Below are positions 1-6,500 of a DNA stretch of 7,659 bases, in pieces; position 1 is the first letter of the stretch; each line of letters opens with the position of its first letter. Source of the stretch: Vicingus sp036171675 (lineage in GTDB: Bacteria; Bacteroidota; Bacteroidia; Flavobacteriales_E; Vicingaceae); NCBI GenBank assembly GCA_036171675.1, contig JAVHRO010000148.1:1-7659 (forward strand), read 5' to 3'. The notes under the pieces are model-generated. The model was not told the origin of the DNA and did no database searches. It saw only the letters and a list, made by a program, of their open reading frames with translations. Position numbers and translations under genes: made by a program.

Positions 1-241
1 TAATTATAAGACAAAACGACATTCTTTTTTAGTGGTATGTTTTTAGTTCGTTTTTCTTATAATTCTTATTATGTCTCCACTTCGTTTCGCCCTGACGGGT
101 AAATAGAACGCACCATCCAACGCTTCTTAAATTCTCGTATTCAATATAATTCTCCACAAATATAAAAATATTGAATTCTAAAGCGATTAGATTTAATCGG
201 TATATCATTTTGTCTTATAATTAGACATTATGTGTAAATAG
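1..241. repeat. MITE-like palindromic repeat, left copy (outer end cut by the window edge)
   Basis: The right end (201-241) ends in TTATGTGTAAATAG, and its inner part TTTTGTCTTATAATTA (209-224) is the exact reverse complement of bases 1-16 (TAATTATAAGACAAAA). The two ends therefore form terminal inverted repeats. The second copy, at 7536-7659, shows what the outer end looks like: it starts CTATTTAACATAACG and runs into the same ATTATAAGACAAAACGA. Its inverted repeat is about 40 bp with a few mismatches. Inside this copy a further inverted arm (TCGTTTTTCTTATAAT, 47-62) can pair with bases 4-19, which gives a nested hairpin. A small hairpin (CGATTA/TAATCG) lies at about 184-199. I see no coding capacity. 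A nonautonomous transposon (MITE) fits best. A long attC-like foldback site is the alternative. Confidence 0.6.
3..105 (+). repeat. Flanking direct repeat, left copy
   Basis: Bases 3-105 match bases 7557-7659 at a constant offset of 7554. I count four mismatches in 103 positions: 20, 24, 77 and 95 on the left side. The repeat includes the stretch TTCGTTTCGCCCTG and ends GGGTAAATA. The two copies have the same orientation and enclose every gene in the window. Recombination between them could delete the whole segment. Confidence 0.9.
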
Positions 242-321
242 CCGCACATTGCCTTTCTTTTTTAAAAAATTTATTCTTTTGCCCTCGCTCAAAAAAATTA
301 TGTGGTAGTTCACTTGCATAC

Positions 322-369
322 AAAAAATGCGTTTGCCTTAATAATTTTAAGGCTTTAATTCGCATTTTT
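322..369. repeat. Two-step hairpin
   Basis: The outer arms AAAAATGCG (323-331) and CGCATTTTT (361-369) enclose the inner arms GCCTTAA (335-341) and TTAAGGC (347-353), with loop TAATT. The strand ends in T-runs on the plus side and A-runs on the minus side. It could act as a bidirectional terminator, although the only nearby gene ends about 265 bp away at 634. It may equally be part of the repeat cluster. Confidence 0.5.
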
Positions 370-458
370 CTATGCTGCGTTCACTGTCGTTTCTTTTTCT
401 TTTTTCTTGATAAAAAAGAAACAAAAAATCAAGAAAGAAATATGCTTCAACGCTCTCT

Positions 459-547
459 GTACAAATGCTAGTAATACTATTAAAGTAGTCCTGACGGTAA
501 CTGTCAGGAAACGTAAACGCCTTTAATGTATTACTAAGCATTTGTAC
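459..547. repeat. 89-bp nested palindrome, REP-like apex
   Basis: The arms 459-485 and 521-547 are reverse complements over 26 of 27 bases. Each side has one single-base bulge, and the outermost pair is GTACAAATGC/GCATTTGTAC. Inside lies a second hairpin, TCCTGAC (489-495) and GTCAGGA (503-509), with a 7-base loop. The tetranucleotide GTAG (485-488) sits at the 5' foot of the inner hairpin, an arrangement known for bacterial REP elements recognised by REP-associated tyrosine transposases. Whether that is meaningful here is inference. The palindrome is too long and too strong for an ordinary terminator and has no gene directly beside it. Confidence 0.7.
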
Positions 548-633
548 ATTCACGCCATAAGCTGGCTCGCATTTCTTTCCTGCCAACACGCCTTTCTATT
601 TAATAATTTTAGATAATTATGTTAAATAAAAAC

Positions 634-1068
634 TTAAAGTAATGGTAACATATTATCTAAAGCAAACTTGCTCAATTCTGGAATTCCCTTGGTAAATACT
701 TTGATTTCCCAGTTAGAGAACTGTTTGAAGCGTTCGCCTTGGTCGTTATCGATAAAAATGTAATTATCGGGTTTTGCTAATTGTGTTGAAGGGATTAAAT
801 ATAATACCGGTTCAATGTCTTTCATAAACAGCACCAACGCCACCCAAAGGTTGTCTTTTGGTTCTCCTAAAACGGTTTTTGAGATTTTAACGCTTCGTTC
901 TGTTTCTAAATTGATTGGTTGTAAATACAATTCGTGGTAATTGCCTACATTGGTTTTGACAATAAAATCTATTCCCTCGCTCCCACTCTCGTTTTGGAAA
1001 ACATCTAATTTAGCTCTTAATAATTCAAGCTTGGTAAAGTGTTGGGCGTATTTATGGAGTTTATCCAT
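634..1068 (-). CDS. Small protein resembling the DUF4365 / PD-(D/E)XK fold, third gene of the operon
   Basis: This 144-residue soluble protein has no signal peptide or membrane segment. The middle part resembles the DUF4365 style: GIDFIVKT (33-40), then a strand YHELYLQP, then NLWVALVLF and EPVLYLIPSTQL, ending in a conserved-looking LPLL tail. In such nuclease-like folds one expects an Asp (here D35 in GID) followed by an (E/Q)xK motif. Here that motif appears as LQPIN, with the Lys missing, so it may be catalytically dead or a different fold. It starts 2 bp after the stop of the DUF4411 gene, so it is very probably co-transcribed and translationally coupled with the XRE-ImmA/PIN pair. The family assignment is from memory of patterns and is weak. 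The gene itself is well supported by length, start and spacing. It ends with TAA. Confidence 0.85.
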   Translation of the reverse strand: MDKLHKYAQHFTKLELLRAKLDVFQNESGSEGIDFIVKTNVGNYHELYLQPINLETERSVKISKTVLGEPKDNLWVALVLFMKDIEPVLYLIPSTQLAKPDNYIFIDNDQGERFKQFSNWEIKVFTKGIPELSKFALDNMLPLL

Positions 1069-1070
1069 TT

Positions 1071-1571
1071 TTAAAATGTTTCACCAAGTTCTCTAAACAT
1101 TTTCACTGTATTTACATATTTGACATTCAAATCAATGCAAGCATCTGGGATTTTTATTTTATTCTTTCGGTTTGGTTGACTAATTTCTTGAGTAACTATA
1201 ATTTTAGTATCCTTATCGGCTAAAGCATAAGCAACTATAAAGGCATCTGCTTCATCTGCATCTAAAAACTCATTCAGTGCATTCGGCATATAAAAACTGT
1301 TTTTAGAAATAGCCCAAGCAGAAACCTGACCATATGTAATCATTACCTCAGAAGAACTTTTAAAAAAGTCTTTAGGTAAATTAGCTTTACACCAATCTTC
1401 TAAAGCATCATTTTTGTCATAAAGTTCATTCTTAACTTTATCTATACTAATAAGTTTACCCTTATTAGCGAGTTCCTTCACTTTATTCCAAAAACTAAAT
1501 GCAACATCTAATGGATAAGTTTCGCGATGTGCTTGTATGAAAAAATTGCTATCAAGTATATAAACACTCAT
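1071..1571 (-). CDS. DUF4411 family PIN-like protein, probable toxin component
   Basis: This 166-residue protein has the layout of a PIN-like nuclease of the DUF4411 family. The N-terminal strand ends in LDSN (D7), a helix carries KNEL (E49), an acidic stretch DADEADAFIVAYAL follows (about 104-117, with D104, D106 and D109 as candidate metal ligands), and a late strand IIVTQE (124-129) is followed by KIPDAC (D143). PIN domains are metal-dependent RNases, and many are toxins of type II toxin-antitoxin modules. DUF4411 genes commonly sit directly after an XRE-ImmA/IrrE gene, as here, with a 5-bp gap (1572-1576). The acidic residues expected for activity are present, so I expect an active enzyme. 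Toxicity itself is inferred from family and context. It ends with TAA. Confidence 0.9.
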   Translation of the reverse strand: MSVYILDSNFFIQAHRETYPLDVAFSFWNKVKELANKGKLISIDKVKNELYDKNDALEDWCKANLPKDFFKSSSEVMITYGQVSAWAISKNSFYMPNALNEFLDADEADAFIVAYALADKDTKIIVTQEISQPNRKNKIKIPDACIDLNVKYVNTVKMFRELGETF

Positions 1572-1576
1572 GAATT

Positions 1577-2701
1577 CTAAAAGTGTTTAGTGAAAAAATT
1601 ACTAAAAGTATCTCCTTTCAAACTTGTTAGTTTATAGGCATCCCGATACAATAATTGACCAGATTTAACAGCATTATTTACATGAGCTGCGAAAGTGAGG
1701 CTTACTCGTTTTTTAGCAGTATTATAGAAATCTCCTCCACTACTTTGTTGCTTTTTAAGAAACTCTCGATTAATGTATTCATCATAAAAATTGAAAAATT
1801 GTTTCTTAGTTATTTTACCTGTATCCAGTGCTCTCCGTGCAATTACAATTTCGCTTACTTTAAAATATTTAGCTGCGTTTTTTATACTGGGGTTACTTTG
1901 CCAAACTCTGTTAAAAGTTACTTCTGGCACTAAAAATTCAGCAGCAACAGCATCACATAATTTTTCTATTGGATTATCTGCTGGTTGTAATTTTCGAAAA
2001 TCAAACCCAGCACTATGCCCAGTCCAAATATGAGCTAATTCGTGTACAATTGTAAACATTTGAGCAGCCTTCGCATCAGAATTATTGATAAACATAAAAG
2101 GTGCATAATTATCAACCAACACAAAACCTCTGCATTCATCAACTTCGATTTTTCTTTTTGTGGAATTTTCAACTACACCATTAAAAACCAATATAATTCC
2201 TTTATCTTCTATTTGTTCAGAAAGATATTCTAATGCCTCTTGCCAAGTACTAAAGTTACTTGCCCAATTCTCTTGTAAGTTTAAAGTATTTCTTATGCTT
2301 TTTACAATTGCACTAATACTATTATTGTTGCGGTATTTACCTACAAAGTCAAGCTGTTCGAATTCATTATCTTTTAGATAATCTCGTAGCCAATCTTGTC
2401 TTTGCTGCATAAACAAAATAGTGTCATAAACATTAACACTTACATGTTCTGCTGGGTTTTGGTTAGTTCTAAAAAAAGGAATTGGTAATTTTTCTTTTGG
2501 AGGTTCAGATAAAAACAAATAACCAAAAGGCAGATGTACTTTTTTAGAGAAATTTTCTAGCTGTTTTACAGTTGGGTTTTTTTCACCACTTATCCAACTC
2601 TCTATTTTAGGTACTTTCTCTTTAAATTCATCAAAATTAAACCCTGCCCGAGCAATTGCCCAAGTAAGTATATTCGCATTTATGTTTAATTCCATTGCCA
2701 T
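1577..2701 (-). CDS. XRE-type HTH plus ImmA/IrrE metallopeptidase, probable antitoxin/regulator
   Basis: This 374-residue protein has two domains. Residues about 5-68 form an XRE-like helix-turn-helix: a region around ILTWAIARAG, then WISGEKNPTVKQLENFSKK, then the LPFGYLFLSEPP linker typical of this architecture. Residues about 160-300 form an ImmA/IrrE (COG2856-type) zinc peptidase with HELAH (H220, E221, H224) and a downstream CDAVAAEFLVP helix, whose E255 is the likely third zinc ligand. ImmA cleaves the ImmR repressor in ICEBs1, and IrrE/PprI cleaves DdrO in Deinococcus. Fused XRE-ImmA proteins next to PIN genes are thought to be antitoxins and autoregulators. The start at 2701 (ATG GCA ATG) is the longest. 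Met3 at 2695 is the alternative, and a candidate -7 box ends only 5 bp upstream. It ends with TAG and is the first gene of a three-gene operon. Confidence 0.92.
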   Translation of the reverse strand: MAMELNINANILTWAIARAGFNFDEFKEKVPKIESWISGEKNPTVKQLENFSKKVHLPFGYLFLSEPPKEKLPIPFFRTNQNPAEHVSVNVYDTILFMQQRQDWLRDYLKDNEFEQLDFVGKYRNNNSISAIVKSIRNTLNLQENWASNFSTWQEALEYLSEQIEDKGIILVFNGVVENSTKRKIEVDECRGFVLVDNYAPFMFINNSDAKAAQMFTIVHELAHIWTGHSAGFDFRKLQPADNPIEKLCDAVAAEFLVPEVTFNRVWQSNPSIKNAAKYFKVSEIVIARRALDTGKITKKQFFNFYDEYINREFLKKQQSSGGDFYNTAKKRVSLTFAAHVNNAVKSGQLLYRDAYKLTSLKGDTFSNFFTKHF

Positions 2702-2706
2702 TTTTA

Positions 2707-2773
2707 CAAATTTACGAACTCTTTTTTGCTATTCTAAAATATAACGATAGAAACGTTAACAGTTGAATGTTAA
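2707..2773 (-). promoter_or_regulatory. Candidate promoter and operator of the XRE-ImmA operon
   Basis: On the minus strand, TAAATTTG (2714 to 2707) matches the Bacteroidota -7 consensus TAnnTTTG. I see only a weak TTTTAG candidate for the -33 element. The box lies 5 bp from the ATG at 2701, so transcription would start almost at the start codon and give a leaderless or nearly leaderless mRNA. Upstream lies a perfect inverted repeat, TTAACA-GTTGAA-TGTTAA (2756-2773), and a looser AACG/CGTT pair (2743-2757). These are reasonable operators for the HTH protein, and they sit between two divergent genes. Confidence 0.45.
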
Positions 2774-2821
2774 TCTACAAAAAACTCAATTTTATTTATT
2801 TATTAATTACTTTTATGGTTC

Positions 2822-3286
2822 ATGAAAGAAAAAAAAGACACATATAACGAAGAAAGAAACTATCGGAATTACGAAGCATTCCGAGAATCTGCTTTAAACA
2901 ATATGTTCTATTCAATGCAAAGAATAGATTTAATTATAGTTTCATTATCATCAGGTTCAATCATTATTATTTTAAACTTTCTAAAAGAAGTTCAAACTTT
3001 ACCGATTTGTACGAAAGTATTAGCCTTTATAAGTTTAATTTTGTTCGTATTGTCAATAATAATAAACGTACTTAGTCAATTTACAGCTCACAAATTTCAT
3101 TCAAAAGAAGCTGATTGGGCTTTACAAGAAATGAATGATATGAATAATATTGTTTCAGACGAAAATAATGCTAATGATTCTAAAATATGGAATACTTTTA
3201 CCATAATAGCAAATATATTTTCAGTTACATTTCTTGCTTTAGGTTTTATTCTTTCACTAATCCTTTTAGGAATAGTTATTTTTTAG
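2822..3286 (+). CDS. Small membrane protein with three predicted transmembrane helices
   Basis: This 154-residue protein has a charged, Lys/Glu/Arg/Tyr-rich N-terminus (1-34). Hydrophobic segments follow at about 36-54 (starting IDLIIVSLSSGSIIIILNFL), 64-86 (KVLAFISLILFVLSIIINVL) and 125-152. Between segments 2 and 3 is a hydrophilic loop of about 38 residues with an Asn/Asp-rich part (DENNAND). The pattern RIDLIIVSLSSG followed by SQFTAHKFHSKEADWA resembles small uncharacterised bacterial membrane proteins that I recall but cannot name. It is the only plus-strand gene. It starts 120 bp from the divergent XRE-ImmA gene, and its TAG stop (3284-3286) lies inside a convergent small gene. An upstream ATG at 2815 is out of frame, so the start at 2822 is preferred. 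A membrane effector or sensor role is conceivable in this context but is inference. Confidence 0.85.
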   Translation: MKEKKDTYNEERNYRNYEAFRESALNNMFYSMQRIDLIIVSLSSGSIIIILNFLKEVQTLPICTKVLAFISLILFVLSIIINVLSQFTAHKFHSKEADWALQEMNDMNNIVSDENNANDSKIWNTFTIIANIFSVTFLALGFILSLILLGIVIF

Positions 3287-3362
3287 GTCTTGTTGGTTTT
3301 CCACCACCACCAGAAGCACCTTCCTTAATTATTTTTATTGGTTTTTGAGGTTTTTTCGCCAT
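3276..3362 (-). CDS. 28-residue basic peptide with a Gly run and C-terminal KPTRP
   Basis: ATG at 3362, 28 codons, TAA at 3276-3278. The product starts MAKKPQKPIK, has a short GASGGGG hinge, and ends GGKPTRPKK. It is strongly basic, without a hydrophobic segment or signal peptide. It begins 5 bp after the stop of the neighbouring 43-residue gene, which ends in the same motif. A 16-base stretch coding for it (TAGGTCTTGTTGGTTT on the plus strand) occurs at 3284-3299 and again at 3382-3397. The last 11 bp overlap the 3' end of the convergent membrane protein gene. Two adjacent frames with the same start (MAKK) and end motif argue that they are real genes rather than chance. I do not know the function. 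Confidence 0.6.
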   Translation of the reverse strand: MAKKPQKPIKIIKEGASGGGGKPTRPKK

Positions 3363-3367
3363 AATTT

Positions 3368-3499
3368 TTATTTTTTCTTTATAGGTCTTGTTGGTTTACT
3401 TCCACTAGAAGTTTGAGCTTTAAAACTTTCTTTTTTAGGCTCTTTTTTTGCTAAAGGCTTATAATTTAAGTCTTTTTTACTTTCTTGTTTTTTTGCCAT
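3368..3499 (-). CDS. 43-residue Lys-rich peptide with C-terminal KPTRP
   Basis: ATG at 3499, 43 codons, TAA at 3368-3370. The product starts MAKKQESKKD, carries several Lys/Glu-Pro units (KPLAKKEPKKES), and ends SSGSKPTRPIKKK. It is highly charged, of low complexity, probably disordered and probably cytoplasmic. It starts 17 bp after the stop of the restriction-modification gene on the same strand, so it is probably read from the same transcript. It shares MAKK at the start and a small-residue hinge plus KPTRP at the end with the 28-residue neighbour, while the middles differ in length and sequence. That looks like an old duplication that kept only the ends. No function can be assigned. Binding to a partner through the KPTRP tail is one guess. 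Confidence 0.65.
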   Translation of the reverse strand: MAKKQESKKDLNYKPLAKKEPKKESFKAQTSSGSKPTRPIKKK

Positions 3500-3516
3500 A
3501 ATTACTTATTTACTGA

Positions 3517-6500
3517 TTAATTATTTTCCACAATTTTAATTTCCTCCTCACTCACCCCATAAAGCTGATAAACCATTTTATCTATTTCCTTATCGGTTTT
3601 TTCTATTTCGGCTTTTAGGGTTTGGGCTTTTTGTTTTTGCTCGTTAAAGTATTGCATCCATTCGGCTTCTTCGGACAATTTCATTGAAACAAGGGGTTGC
3701 AACTCTTTTGCAGCAAGGGGTTGCAACCCCTTGTTAGATAACTTTCGTGCTTTCTCCAATTCCTTCAAAAAGGCAGCAAACTCCAATTCGTACCAGTTTT
3801 GCAACTTGGTTGTGAGTTTTTCAATTTCGAATTTACTTTGAATTAAAGTGATAAGTTGATTGATGTTTTTCTGAAATTCAATTGTTTTTTGAACTATATT
3901 ATCCACTTTTTGAACTATCTCTTTTTCAATATTGGTTGTAGGAATTTGTACTGGAAATTTTCTAATATCTCCTATCAACACTTTAGGAAAAGTAGTCCTT
4001 TTTCCTTTGGGTGAAGTTTTCAGATTGTACCATGAAATCAAAGTAGAATTAATTACTGCAAGGAGATATTTGTCAGATAGTTTACTAATATTAATACATG
4101 AAATTATACCTGGGTCATGATATAATTCTTCTTCAAAAATAGTAGCAGAAATTCTTGGCGGATTACCTCCAGTTATCTCCTGTATCAATATCCTATTGCT
4201 ATTAAAATATTTTGGCTTTCTTGGTCTGTGAAGCCAATTACCATACTTAAGGTATTCTTTATTTCTTAAATCTATCCCAAATCTTTTTATTGCCCTACCT
4301 TGAACCCATATCCCATATTCATCATTTTCTTTAACATTACTATGATAAATACGCTCTTTAATTTGTTCTTTTGTTAAATGTTCTGTCGAGTAAGGAACTA
4401 TACCTTGACAAACATCTAAGAATTCTTCTCCTCTGTTTGATTTTTTTTCAATTTTATTGATAATCTTAATGTCTCCATCGTCCTGCCAAATTTGAAATTG
4501 TTTATCATCAGATTCCCTCCAATTTTCAATATCGGCTTTTTGGGAGTTACTAAAATCATAAAATATATCAATAGACTTTGATTCTATATGGAAAATTTCA
4601 CATTGCAAAATTTCAACTTGTTTGGTTAATATAAATACAATAGGATTTACACTTGCATCTTCAAAAACCGTGTATTTATATGTTACAATTGTATTTATTC
4701 CATAATATTTAAGTACGTGTTCTCTTACTTTTTGGGCTTGTGGTATGTTTATCCATGTATCTGGGGTTATGAAACCAAGTTTTCCAGTTCTTTTTAGCAG
4801 GGAATTTACTAATTCAATAAAGAAAAAATATATTTCATAATTACCTTGAAAAGTCTCGAAATTGGAGGAAACAAATTGCTTCGTTTCATTATCCATATAA
4901 GCTCCATAAGGCGGATTACCAATTACCACATCAAAACCACCTTTATATTCAGTACGGAAGGCGTGTTCGTATGATTGTTGCATAATATCGCTATCAGTTA
5001 TACTAACAAGGGGTTGCAACCCCTTGTTATCAGTATAGGTATGCAACTCGTGCTTCAATCTATTGTTTTGTATATACTCAACGGTATTCCATAGTTGTTC
5101 TTCCGATTCGATATAAGTAGTGTTATATTTTTGAGCCCAAAGTGTAAATTGTTCCTCTTTTGGTAGTTGCAAATGTTCTTTTAATTGTTGTGATGATTTT
5201 CCTTTTAGTTTTCTAACTATATTAGGAATTTCATCTTCTTCACATACCAACACCAAATGAATATGGTCGCCACAACTGTTAAACGCCATCACATTTAAAC
5301 CGTTTTGTTCTACAATTTCTTTAATGGTTTTTGCAACTACAACTTCATGTTCATCTTCCAGCCAAAAAGCATCCCCTTTTTTAACTTTGTTATCAATCAT
5401 TCGTTGAGATGTTCGAGAATTATGAGTAACCCAAGTAATATGAAAAGGTTTTTTCTCCTTTTCTATAAATATTTGTGGAAACTCTTTTTGCCAGTTAAAC
5501 GCTTTATCTCCTGCTACGTTTGGGTCGTCAATTAAAGAATTACCGCATTTAATGTTGTTGTTTAAACTGGTAAGTTTTCTGCCTTTTTGTGCAGTTCGTA
5601 GCCACAACGAGAGTTTAGCAATGTCAACACTTTCATCGTTAATGTCAACCCCAAAAATATTTTTTTCTAAAATGTGGTTTTCTACTCCCGGAAACTCAAA
5701 AGCGTGCCCCAACAGTTGCGATTCTAACTCATCAATGTAGGTGTGTTCTTCTATCAAAAACTCCAAAGCTTGGTTTAAAAAAGCACCGCTACCACAAGCA
5801 GGGTCGCAAATGGTAATGTTCAACAACCAATTTCGGTAGGTTTGCAGGTTTTCGTCTAACACTTTTACGGTATCTTTTTTTCGGTTTTGTCTGCCTTTGG
5901 CGTATTCTTCATCAACAATACCCAATTCGGTTTTCTTTTCATCGCAAAGTTTGCCAACGGTATTTTCTACAATGTATTTGGTAATGTATTTTGGCGTATA
6001 AAAAACTCCGTCTTTTTTTCGTTTGCTTTTACTTTTATCCAGTTCTTGCCCTTCAATTTCCGCAGTAATGTGTTCAATTTCGTTGAGCGAGTTTTCAAAA
6101 ATGTGTCCGAGTATATTTACATCTACTTCACTTTGAAAATCGTATTTGGTTAGTTTCATTACGTTTGGATGCAACATTTCATCATCCAACACAATGTTGT
6201 CTAACACTTCATCGGGCAAAAACAAACCACCGTTGTAAGCAAAAATATCATCAACCGTTTTTTGTCCTTTTCGTCCTTTATCAATGTAACTGAAATACTG
6301 TTTAAAAATGTCGTACAAAGGTTTGTAGGCATCTTCTTGTTTCAATACTTCCCATCGGTTTACAATGCGAGAAATAGAATTTGGAGGCAACAAACCGCTA
6401 TCTTCGGCAAAAAAGATAAACAAATAACGGTCGAGCAGTTTTTGAGTTTTCTTAAACAACAACAATTTATCTTTTTCGGTGCTGTTTTTTACCATGTTTT

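Larger units (their letters stand above)
242..633. other. Noncoding, repeat-rich stretch with no supported gene
   Basis: No open frame here looks like a real protein. The longest (minus strand, 347-589) is dictated by the large palindrome at 459-547 and by low-complexity A/T runs. Visible structure comprises the hairpin at 323-369, an inverted repeat around TTCTTGAT/ATCAAGAA (about 403-440), the nested palindrome at 459-547, and a 12-base motif TTATGTTAAATA at 617-628 that also occurs at the end of the MITE-like repeat. I recall similar repeat clusters between genes in flavobacteria. I see no clear intrinsic terminator for the operon that ends at 634. Confidence 0.55.

Noticed and set aside
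347..589. 80-codon minus-strand open frame
   Set aside because: It is made up of the two arms of the 89-bp palindrome plus low-complexity A/T runs, has no domain pattern, and resembles repeat-derived hypothetical proteins that I recall from flavobacteria.
1655..2381. Several plus-strand open frames opposite the XRE-ImmA gene
   Set aside because: They are rich in Phe, Ile and Ser/Cys as expected for the antisense of a well-supported gene, and have no motifs of their own.
3284..3397. CRISPR-like direct repeat (16 bp twice, about 82 bp apart)
   Set aside because: There are only two copies, they are too short, and they are explained by the shared KPTRP coding sequence of the two small genes.
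4945..5466. A separate insertion sequence (IS200/IS605) interrupting the gene
   Set aside because: The HUH segment has no own start or stop, the frame runs through both junctions, and no IS ends are visible outside the palindrome at 5004-5029.
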